DNA from: Anaeromyxobacteraceae bacterium
GTDB lineage: Bacteria; Myxococcota; Myxococcia; Myxococcales; Anaeromyxobacteraceae
DNA: 5,894 nt
Direction: 5' to 3'
NCBI GenBank assembly: GCA_027349605.1
Contig: DAIEMM010000033.1
Coordinates: 1 to 5,894, forward strand
How positions within the stretch are numbered: the first letter of the stretch is position 1; the number at the start of each line of letters is the position of its first letter. Both the position numbers and the translations under genes were made by a program. The notes beneath the pieces are model-generated. The model was not told the DNA's origin. It ran no database searches and was given only the letters and a program-made list of their open reading frames with translations. Positions 1-5,305 of the stretch are shown here, in pieces.

Positions 1-830
1 CCCCCGGGCTCGACGCGCGGGCCCGGGCGCTCCTGGTCTGGTTCATCCTCCCGGAGTTCATCGGTTCGGCCCAGAGCTCGCAGACGAACCCGGCCATCGT
101 CGGGCTCCTCCTCCTAACCCTGGCCATGGCGGAGCGGAAGCGAGCCTGGGCGGCCGCGCTCTTCCTCACCCTGGCCGGCTACGTGAAGCTCTTCCCGCTG
201 GCGGCCGGGCTCCTCTTCCTCCTCTACCCGGAGCGCGTGCGGCTCGTCCTGTGGACCGCGGCCTGGATGGTCGCGCTGGCGGCGCTCCCGCTCCTCTTCG
301 TCTCCCCGGATCAGCTCGCCTGGCAGTACGCCAACTGGTGGCGCCTCCACACCACGAGCACCCACGCCGCCGGGATCGGGCTCTCCCTGGCCGGGATCCT
401 CCAGTCCTGGTTCGGCCTCCAGCCGCCGCGAGGGGTGCTGCCCGCTGCCGGGGGCCTCTTGATGCTGCTTCCGCTCACCAACACGAGGGCCTTCTCCCGG
501 CTCCCGTTCCGCGCCGCCTTCCTGGGCGCGATCCTCATGTGGATGATCGCCTTCAACCACCTCAGCGAGTCGCCCACCTTCGTCATCGCCATGGCCGGGA
601 TCGGCCTCTGGTACTTCTCGCAGGAGGGGACGCCGGCGCACCGGGTCCTGCTCTGGCTGGCCTTCCTGCTCGTGTCGGTCACCTACTCCGACCTCGTCCC
701 GGGGAGCATCCGGGACCGCTACATCCACCCGTACGCCCTCAAGGGGCTGATGGTCGCCGTGATCTGGGGCGTGGCGGTGGTCGAGCTGACGCTCCGCCGG
801 GGGCGGGCTCCTCCTCCGCGCTCCGTCTGA
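1..830 (+). CDS. GT87/DUF2029-like polytopic membrane glycosyltransferase, 3' part only
   Basis: The reading frame is open from base 3 to the TGA at 828-830, giving 275 residues; the true start lies upstream of the window. An internal ATG at 126 is unlikely to be the start because the conserved-looking stretch before it (GSAQSSQTNP, residues 21-30) is in frame. The protein is mostly hydrophobic helices (about 10-20, 31-43, 48-75, 81-100, 146-158, 170-185, 191-206, 214-228, 246-263). The QTNP motif followed by a helix and then a YVKLFPL segment (60-66) resembles the GQ-N and K-P signature of family 87 (DUF2029) polyprenol-phosphate-dependent mannosyltransferases, GT-C fold enzymes that add sugars on the outer face of the membrane. 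The motif NHLSESPTF (185-193) sits where the family often has a conserved polar loop. The tail is basic and proline-rich. Family membership is inferred from these patterns; the substrate is unknown. Confidence 0.72.
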   Translation, partial: PGLDARARALLVWFILPEFIGSAQSSQTNPAIVGLLLLTLAMAERKRAWAAALFLTLAGYVKLFPLAAGLLFLLYPERVRLVLWTAAWMVALAALPLLFVSPDQLAWQYANWWRLHTTSTHAAGIGLSLAGILQSWFGLQPPRGVLPAAGGLLMLLPLTNTRAFSRLPFRAAFLGAILMWMIAFNHLSESPTFVIAMAGIGLWYFSQEGTPAHRVLLWLAFLLVSVTYSDLVPGSIRDRYIHPYALKGLMVAVIWGVAVVELTLRRGRAPPPRSV

Positions 831-869
831 GCCGGATCCCTGGGTCCCGTTCCGCGCTACCATCCCGGC

Positions 870-1976
870 GTGCAGCCCAAGCCTCTCTGCGTGCAGGAAG
901 GGTCGGTCCGGATCTACCGGATCCTCGACGTCGCCGACGGGATCGACCTGCCCGGCGCGGAGGCGCTCGCCTCGGCTCCCAAGTCTCGCGTGCGCCTCGC
1001 GAGCCCGCGCTCCGCCATCGAGATCGCCCACCCGCCGCTCCGGCTCGGGCTCGCCTCCCGCGACGTTCGCATCGCAGGGGTGTCGAGGCGGGTGGAGGTG
1101 CAGGCGAGCCTCTTCGACTACGGGGTGGCGAGCTTCCTCTTCGAGCTGCCGGTGGTCCCGGGCACCACCCTGGAGGAGCTCGTGCCGCTCGCCGAGGCGC
1201 TGCTCGAGAGCCCCACCTCCGAGCTGGACGAGGTCGCGCGGACGATCGCCGGCGACCTCTCGGCTGCGCTCGCCCCGGCGCTGCTCCGGCCGCACAAGTG
1301 GGAAGGCATCGAGACCTACACCGTCTTCTTCGTGCGCGCCTTCGACCGGCGCGTCACCGGGAACGAGCTCCTCGAGAGGGCCCCGCTCGACCGGCTGCTC
1401 CTCGGCGAGACCGACCCCGTGCCGCTCTCCGCCGGGGAACGCGCCGACGTCCTGAAGCACCGCTTCGCCTACCTCGAGACCGATCTCGCCGTGGTCGACT
1501 GGAACAGCGCCTTCGTCCACGAGCCCACCGGCTCCACCGACGTCCCCGACCTGCTCGAGCTGGCCACCGCGCAGCTGCTCGAGCTGCGCTGGTACGACGC
1601 CTTCCTCGACCGGGAGCTGGCCGGGATCCGCGGGGAGGTGGAGCGCGCCGGCAACGCCGGCCTGTTCACCCGGCGTTACAGCCGCCTGATGCGCCGGACC
1701 GCCGCGCTGCTCGTCGACATGTCGGAGATGGTGGACCGCGTGGGGAACGCGGTGAAGATCGTGGGCGACTTCTACCTGGCGCGGCTCTACCAGGCGGCCC
1801 TGCGCCGCTTCCGCCTGCCGGCCTGGCAGGAGTCGGTGCTGCGCAAGCACAGGATGCTGGCGGAGGTGAACCGCGTCCTCTCCGACGGCGCCGACACGCG
1901 CCGCGCCGAGCTGCTCGAGCTCACCATCATCGCCCTCATCGCCTGGGAGATCCTGTGGGCATTCTGGCGCCCGTGA
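870..1976 (+). CDS. RMD1/DUF155-like protein with C-terminal membrane anchor
   Basis: This gene encodes 368 residues from a GTG at 870. A second GTG at 891 (protein then starting MQEGSVRIYR) is an alternative; neither has a clear Shine-Dalgarno sequence. The N-terminal half is a mixed alpha/beta region with the motif FDYGVASFLFELPV (82-95). The middle has an LSAGERADVLKHRFAYLETDLAVVDW region (186-211). The C-terminal third is a long, charged, probably coiled helical region (228-340), ending in a single hydrophobic span at 348-365 with only three residues after it. The order 'F-x-YGV strand, helical bundle, tail anchor' is what is seen in the RMD1/DUF155 family, whose mitochondrial members are membrane-anchored and affect translation or organelle behaviour; bacterial roles are unknown. 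The resemblance is distant, so the name is tentative. It lies 39 bases after the GT87-like gene and could be co-transcribed with it. Confidence 0.75.
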   Translation: MQPKPLCVQEGSVRIYRILDVADGIDLPGAEALASAPKSRVRLASPRSAIEIAHPPLRLGLASRDVRIAGVSRRVEVQASLFDYGVASFLFELPVVPGTTLEELVPLAEALLESPTSELDEVARTIAGDLSAALAPALLRPHKWEGIETYTVFFVRAFDRRVTGNELLERAPLDRLLLGETDPVPLSAGERADVLKHRFAYLETDLAVVDWNSAFVHEPTGSTDVPDLLELATAQLLELRWYDAFLDRELAGIRGEVERAGNAGLFTRRYSRLMRRTAALLVDMSEMVDRVGNAVKIVGDFYLARLYQAALRRFRLPAWQESVLRKHRMLAEVNRVLSDGADTRRAELLELTIIALIAWEILWAFWRP

Positions 1977-1982
1977 CCCCCT

Positions 1983-2009
1983 AAAAGGGCCTGTTCCTGG
2001 GGCTTTTTT
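1983..2009 (+). terminator. Weak candidate terminator after the anchored protein gene
   Basis: A run of six T (2004-2009) follows an imperfect hairpin: AAAAG (1983-1987) can pair with CTTTT (2003-2007), a GG/GG mismatch follows, and CC (1990-1991) pairs with GG (1999-2000) around a 7-base loop. The position, seven bases after the stop codon, fits a terminator, but the stem is poor. Confidence 0.35.
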
Positions 2010-2074
2010 GATCTTCTCGGAGGGTGGATCGACGGATCAGGCCCATTTGACGGGCAAAATCAGACAGTCCCCAG

Positions 2075-2103
2075 TTGACTCGGGGATCCGAAAGCGATAT
2101 CCG
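2075..2103 (+). promoter_or_regulatory. Candidate sigma70-type promoter of the HU gene
   Basis: TTGACT (2075-2080) matches the -35 consensus at five of six positions. A 17-base spacer leads to TATCCG (2098-2103), which keeps only the first three bases of the -10 consensus. Transcription would begin near 2110, leaving a leader of about 64 bases before the HU start. The leader contains a small GC hairpin (CGCCG-GCC-CGGCG). No other promoter-like pair with good spacing was seen in this gap. Confidence 0.45.
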
Positions 2104-2109
2104 GATCCC
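2083..2109. repeat. Perfect 8-bp inverted repeat over the HU promoter
   Basis: GGGATCCG (2083-2090) and CGGATCCC (2102-2109) are exact reverse complements separated by 11 bases. The right arm covers the predicted -10 element and start region, and the left arm lies in the spacer. Centre-to-centre distance is 19 bases, about two helical turns, which would suit a dimeric regulator. No regulator is identified here, so an operator role is inferred. Confidence 0.5.
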
Positions 2110-2160
2110 ACGTTTCGCCGGCCCGGCGCGGTTTTGCGGCGGTTTCCCGGCGGTGCCCCA

Positions 2161-2166
2161 AGGAGG
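2161..2166 (+). promoter_or_regulatory. Strong ribosome binding site of the HU gene
   Basis: AGGAGG lies seven bases before the ATG at 2174. It decides the start, since the same frame remains open upstream to a TTG at 2075 that lies in the predicted promoter and has no such site. Confidence 0.85.
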
Positions 2167-2173
2167 GTCGCAC

Positions 2174-2464
2174 ATGAGCATGACGCAGGCTCAGTTCTTC
2201 ACCGCCGTTGCCGAGAAGGCCGGGATCTCGAAGGCCCAGGCCAAGGCCGTGTTCACGGCGGTCGAGGAAGTCGTGATGAAGAGCCTCAAGTCCGCCGGCA
2301 AGATTCCGCTGGGCGGTCTCGGGGCCGTGAAGCTCCAGGCGCGCAAGGCGCGCATGGGCCGCAACCCGGCGACGGGCGAGGCCATCAAGATCGCCGCCAA
2401 GACGGTGGTCAAGATCGCCCCGGCGAAGGGTCTCAAGGACGCCTTCAACAAGAAGAGCAAGTAA
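2174..2464 (+). CDS. HU-family histone-like DNA-binding protein
   Basis: This gene encodes 96 residues, close to the usual 90 for HU, from the ATG at 2174 behind a strong AGGAGG. HU is a dimeric nucleoid protein that bends DNA by inserting a proline from each beta-arm into the minor groove. The N-terminal helices (residues 4-41) match HU (VAEKAGISKAQAKAVF), the arm motif GRNPATGEAIKIAAK (62-76) contains the intercalating Pro64, and the C-terminal helix AKGLKDAF (84-91) is typical. The turn before the arm reads GGLGAVKL (47-54) where E. coli HU has GFGTFKV, so aromatic core residues are replaced by smaller aliphatic ones. The protein is rich in lysine (notably the NKKSK tail). It is a single-gene unit with its own promoter and terminator. 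Whether it is the main HU or a paralogue cannot be told from this window. Confidence 0.95.
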   Translation: MSMTQAQFFTAVAEKAGISKAQAKAVFTAVEEVVMKSLKSAGKIPLGGLGAVKLQARKARMGRNPATGEAIKIAAKTVVKIAPAKGLKDAFNKKSK

Positions 2465-2484
2465 CGATCGCCGTCGTCGTTCCA

Positions 2485-2525
2485 GGGGGCCTGCCGGACA
2501 CGATCCGGCGGGCCCTCGCGCTTTT
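2485..2525 (+). terminator. Strong intrinsic terminator of the HU gene
   Basis: A stem of 14 pairs is formed by 2485-2498 and 2504-2517 around the 5-base loop CACGA. The 12-pair core is 2487-2498 with 2504-2515 and has one G-U pair. A short T tract (2522-2525) follows. It lies 20 bases after the HU stop and separates HU from the nuo promoter. Confidence 0.85.
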
Positions 2526-2554
2526 CCGGGCCTCCGAGCCGACCCGGATCTTCC

Positions 2555-2583
2555 TTGACAACCCCAGACCCGATCCGTAGCCT
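2555..2583 (+). promoter_or_regulatory. Candidate promoter of the nuoEFJK cluster
   Basis: TTGACA (2555-2560) is a perfect -35 consensus. After a 17-base spacer comes TAGCCT (2578-2583), which keeps the most conserved TA and final T of the -10 box. Transcription would start near 2590, about 27 bases before the nuoE ATG. The location just after the HU terminator supports it as the start of the nuo transcript. Confidence 0.6.
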
Positions 2584-2616
2584 GCGAGGACTTTTTTCGA
2601 GGCATCTCCGACCCTT

Positions 2617-3150
2617 ATGTCCCATCACGACGAGTCGACCGCGGAGCGCGGGCCGCAGGAGATCGCGGATCTGCCGAAGGAGAAGGTGGCCCGGTTCGAC
2701 GCCGCGCTGCCCGAGATCCTGAAGCGGTACCCGACCGATCACAAGGAAGCGGCGATGCTCGCCGCCCTGCGCCGGGCGCAGGAGATCTTCGACTGGCTCT
2801 CGCCTGCGGCGCAGAAGCTCGTCGCCAACCGGCTGGGAGCGGCGGTGACCCGGGCGGAGGAGGTCGCCACCTTCTACGTGATGTACCACACGCGTCCGGT
2901 GGGCCGTCACGTGGTCGAGGTGTGCACCAACGTCTCCTGCTCGCTGGCCGGCGGGTACGACCTCTTCGACCACCTCCGGAAGTCGCTCGACGTCGACAAC
3001 GGCGGAACCACCAAGGACGGACGGATCACGCTGCGCCAGGTCGAGTGCCTGGGCTCGTGCGGGACCGCGCCGGCCATGCTGGTCGACGAGGAGATGCACG
3101 AGAGCCTCACCCCCCAGTCGGTCGAGCGCATCCTGGGAGGCCTGAAGTGA
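2617..3150 (+). CDS. nuoE: NADH-quinone oxidoreductase subunit E (NuoE)
   Basis: The product has 177 residues, a normal length for the 24-kDa subunit of complex I. NuoE sits in the peripheral NADH-oxidising module beside NuoF and holds the [2Fe-2S] cluster N1a. The helical N-terminal domain (about 23-85) is followed by a thioredoxin-like ferredoxin domain. All four cluster ligands are present: Cys103 and Cys108 (CTNVSC, C-x4-C) and Cys144 and Cys148 (CLGSC, C-x3-C). Other family landmarks are the VTRAEEVATFYVMYH segment (77-91) and VEVCTNVSC (100-108). The ATG at 2617 is the natural start: it has only a weak GAGG upstream, but the protein aligns over its length from there. It overlaps nuoF by four bases, so the two are translationally coupled. 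Confidence 0.96.
   Translation: MSHHDESTAERGPQEIADLPKEKVARFDAALPEILKRYPTDHKEAAMLAALRRAQEIFDWLSPAAQKLVANRLGAAVTRAEEVATFYVMYHTRPVGRHVVEVCTNVSCSLAGGYDLFDHLRKSLDVDNGGTTKDGRITLRQVECLGSCGTAPAMLVDEEMHESLTPQSVERILGGLK
3135..3140 (+). promoter_or_regulatory. Ribosome binding site deciding the GTG start of nuoF
   Basis: GGGAGG inside the end of nuoE lies six bases before the GTG at 3147. The GTGA overlap with the nuoE TGA stop makes this the start, although no ATG is nearby. Confidence 0.75.
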
Positions 3151-4481
3151 GCGAGACCCTGATCCTCACGAGGCGCTGGCCCAAGAACGACCCGTCCATC
3201 GACGGCTACCGCGCCGACGGCGGTTACAGGGGCCTCGAGAAGGCCATCGGCATGGCGCCGGCCGCCATCGTCGACGAGGTGAAGGCCTCGAACCTGCGGG
3301 GTCGCGGCGGCGCCGGCTTCCCCACCGGCCTCAAGTGGACCTTCCTGCCCAAGGACGTCCGCCCCCGCTACCTCTGCATCAACGCCGACGAGTCGGAGCC
3401 CGGGACCTTCAAGGACCGGTACATCTGCGAGTACGACCCGCACCTGCTCCTCGAGGGCATCTCCATCGCCTGCTTCGCCCTCGACATCCACCTCGCCTAC
3501 ATCTACATCCGCGGCGAGTTCGCCAAGCAGGCCCGCAGCCTCGAGAAGGCCATCGAGGAGGCCCGGGCGGCCGGCATCTTCGGAGGGCCGAAGCTCCTCG
3601 GCAAGGCCGACTTCGACCTCCAGATCCACGTGGTCCGCGGCGCGGGCGCCTACATCTGCGGCGAGGAGAGCGCGCTGATGGAGTCGGTGGAGGGCAAGAA
3701 GGGCTACCCGCGCTTCAAGCCCCCCTTCCCGGCCATCGTCGGCCTGTGGGGCAAGCCCACCATCATCAACAACGTCGAGACCCTCGCCAACGTCCCCTGG
3801 ATCGTCGAGCACGGCGCCAAGGCCTTCGCCGACCTGGGCGCCGGCAAGACGGGCGGCACGCGCCTCTTCGGCGTCTCCGGAAACGTGAAGCGTCCCGGGG
3901 TCTACGAGAAGCCCGCCGGGTACAACCTCAAGAAGCTCATCATGGAGGACTGCGGCGGGACCGCCAGCGGCCGCCCCGTGAAGGCCGTCATCCCGGGTGG
4001 CTCCTCCTCGCCGGTGCTGCGCGGCGACGAGATCGACGTCTCCCTCGAGCCCGACGCCATCAAGGCGGCCGGCACCATGTCCGGCTCGGGCGGCGTCATC
4101 GTCATGGACGACTCGGTGTGCATGGTCCGCGCGCTGGCGCGCATCGCCATGTTCTACGCCGAGGAGAGTTGCGGCCAGTTCACCCCCTGCCGCCAGGGAA
4201 CCCCCTGGATGTGGAAGATCCTCGAGAAGATCGAGCGGGGCGAGGGCACCCTGAAGGACCTCGCGCTCATCGAGCAGCTGCCCGGCAACATCATGGGGCA
4301 GACCATCTGCGCGCTGGGCGACGCCGCCGCCATGCCGGTGCAGAGCTTCGTGAAGAAGTTCCGCAACGAGTTCGTGGAGCACATCGAGGGGAAGGGCTGC
4401 AAGCACGGCGAGACCGGCTGGGGCGTCTCCCGCGGGTCCCGCGAGGCGCTGGTGGGCGGCAACCGTCACGCGGTGAGGTAA
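3147..4481 (+). CDS. nuoF: NADH-quinone oxidoreductase subunit F (NuoF), one N3 cysteine replaced
   Basis: The product has 444 residues starting at GTG 3147, a normal NuoF length. NuoF binds NADH and FMN, takes hydride from NADH and passes electrons to the [4Fe-4S] cluster N3. The glycine-rich nucleotide loop GRGGAGFPTGLKW (52-64), NADESEPGTFKDR (79-91), GAGAYICGEESALMES (165-180), KPPFPAIVGLWGKPTIINNVETLANV (191-216) and VIPGGSSSPVL (281-291) are all well conserved, so NADH and FMN binding look intact. The N3 site normally reads C-x2-C-x2-C followed about 40 residues later by a fourth Cys. Here it is Cys342, Phe345, Cys348 and Cys388: the second ligand is Phe (codon TTC at 4179-4181). The frame is otherwise intact, with no frameshift. 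The C-terminus carries a short Gly/Lys/Cys tail after the FRNEFVEHIE helix. It is followed by nuoJ after only three bases, with nuoG, nuoH and nuoI absent. Confidence 0.96.
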   Translation: MSETLILTRRWPKNDPSIDGYRADGGYRGLEKAIGMAPAAIVDEVKASNLRGRGGAGFPTGLKWTFLPKDVRPRYLCINADESEPGTFKDRYICEYDPHLLLEGISIACFALDIHLAYIYIRGEFAKQARSLEKAIEEARAAGIFGGPKLLGKADFDLQIHVVRGAGAYICGEESALMESVEGKKGYPRFKPPFPAIVGLWGKPTIINNVETLANVPWIVEHGAKAFADLGAGKTGGTRLFGVSGNVKRPGVYEKPAGYNLKKLIMEDCGGTASGRPVKAVIPGGSSSPVLRGDEIDVSLEPDAIKAAGTMSGSGGVIVMDDSVCMVRALARIAMFYAEESCGQFTPCRQGTPWMWKILEKIERGEGTLKDLALIEQLPGNIMGQTICALGDAAAMPVQSFVKKFRNEFVEHIEGKGCKHGETGWGVSRGSREALVGGNRHAVR

Positions 4482-4484
4482 GCG

Positions 4485-4991
4485 ATGGGCATCACAGCCG
4501 AGCAGGTGCTGTTCTGGGTCTTCGCCATCCCGCTGATGGCGTCCGCCGCCGGCGTGATCATGGCCCGCAACCCGGTCTACGCGGCCATGAGCCTGGTCTC
4601 CGCCTTCTTCTGGCTGGCCGGCATCTACGTGCTGCTCACCGCGCACCTGCTGGCGTTCGTGCAGATCATCGTCTACGCGGGCGCCATCATGGTGCTCTTC
4701 CTCTTCGTGGTGATGCTGCTCTCGCTCACCGACGCGGAGCTCGGCCTCGAGAAGATGACCGCCCTCAAGGTGGTGGGCATCGTCGGCACGGCCGGGCTTC
4801 TGTCCCTGCTCGTGACCGCCGTCGTCCAGTCCGGCCCCCGTGCCATGAAGGCGGTGGGGGAGGACTTCGGCACGGTCCGCGCCGTGGGGAGGATCCTCTT
4901 CACCCAGTACCTGCTGCCCTTCGAGGCCACGAGCGTGCTCCTCCTCGTCGCCATCGTCGGCGCGGTGGTGGTGGCCAAGGAGAAGATCTAG
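4485..4991 (+). CDS. nuoJ: NADH-quinone oxidoreductase subunit J (NuoJ)
   Basis: The product has 168 residues, as expected for NuoJ, a membrane subunit (ND6 equivalent) between the quinone-binding NuoH and the antiporter-like subunits. Five hydrophobic spans are visible near 8-26, 33-52, 57-80, 93-115 and 143-164. The family signature NPVYAAMSLV (29-38) and YAGAIMVLFLFVVML (64-78) identify it; in known structures the latter helix carries a pi-bulge linked to coupling. The charged loop TDAELGLEK (82-90) is on the expected position after the third span. The start ATG at 4485 has GAGG (4475-4478) six bases upstream inside the end of nuoF. The spacing of three bases from nuoF and two bases to nuoK indicates one transcript. 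Confidence 0.96.
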   Translation: MGITAEQVLFWVFAIPLMASAAGVIMARNPVYAAMSLVSAFFWLAGIYVLLTAHLLAFVQIIVYAGAIMVLFLFVVMLLSLTDAELGLEKMTALKVVGIVGTAGLLSLLVTAVVQSGPRAMKAVGEDFGTVRAVGRILFTQYLLPFEATSVLLLVAIVGAVVVAKEKI

Positions 4992-4993
4992 CC

Positions 4994-5299
4994 ATGGTGC
5001 CCGTCAGCAGCTACCTGGCGCTCGCCGCCTTCCTCTTCGCCATCGGCTTCGCCGGCGTGCTGGTGAAGAAGAACGCCATCATCGTCTTCATGTGCATCGA
5101 GCTCATGCTCAACGCGGCGAACCTCACCTTCCTGGCCTTCGCCCGGCAGCAGGGCTCCATGTCCGGCCATGCCATCGCCTTCTTCGTGATCGCGGTGGCC
5201 GCGGCCGAGGCGGCCGTCGGGCTCGCCATCGTCATCGCCGTCTACAGGACGCGCGGGACGGTGTCGGTGGACGAGGTCGAGGTCCTGCGGGATCGCTAG
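4994..5299 (+). CDS. nuoK: NADH-quinone oxidoreductase subunit K (NuoK)
   Basis: The product has 101 residues, the standard NuoK (ND4L) length. Three membrane spans are visible (about 6-23, 28-50, 60-84). The two membrane-buried glutamates needed for proton transfer in E. coli NuoK are both present at the same numbers: Glu36 in CIELMLNAANL and Glu72 in AAAEAAVGLAI. The short tail RTRGTVSVDEVEVLRDR is soluble. AAGGAG (4978-4983), inside the end of nuoJ, lies ten bases before the ATG. The stop TAG is only six bases from the stop of the convergent reverse-strand gene. No nuoL, nuoM or nuoN follows, which is the usual order. Confidence 0.97.
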   Translation: MVPVSSYLALAAFLFAIGFAGVLVKKNAIIVFMCIELMLNAANLTFLAFARQQGSMSGHAIAFFVIAVAAAEAAVGLAIVIAVYRTRGTVSVDEVEVLRDR

Positions 5300-5305
5300 C
5301 CGCCG

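Noticed and set aside
114..1850. A long open frame of 578 codons on the reverse strand
   Set aside because: It is antisense to two well-supported genes and has the Arg/Gly/Glu/His-rich composition expected of a shadow frame in GC-rich DNA; no domain or membrane pattern is visible.
2047..2075. TTGACG (2047-2052) as a second -35 element upstream of HU
   Set aside because: No -10-like hexamer lies 16-18 bases downstream; the sequence there is C-rich.
4479..4485. Possible assembly deletion between nuoF and nuoJ removing nuoGHI
   Set aside because: nuoF has a complete C-terminus and its own stop, and nuoJ has a complete start with a ribosome binding site, so the junction looks native. Raw reads could still overturn this.
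2907..4646. A 579-codon open frame on the reverse strand across nuoE, nuoF and nuoJ
   Set aside because: It is an antisense shadow: the forward strand encodes three conserved complex I subunits, while this frame has no recognisable motif.
3335..5299. A 654-codon forward frame that ends with the nuoK sequence
   Set aside because: Only the last 101 codons are real; the upstream part is a shadow of nuoF and nuoJ. NuoK starts at the ATG at 4994.
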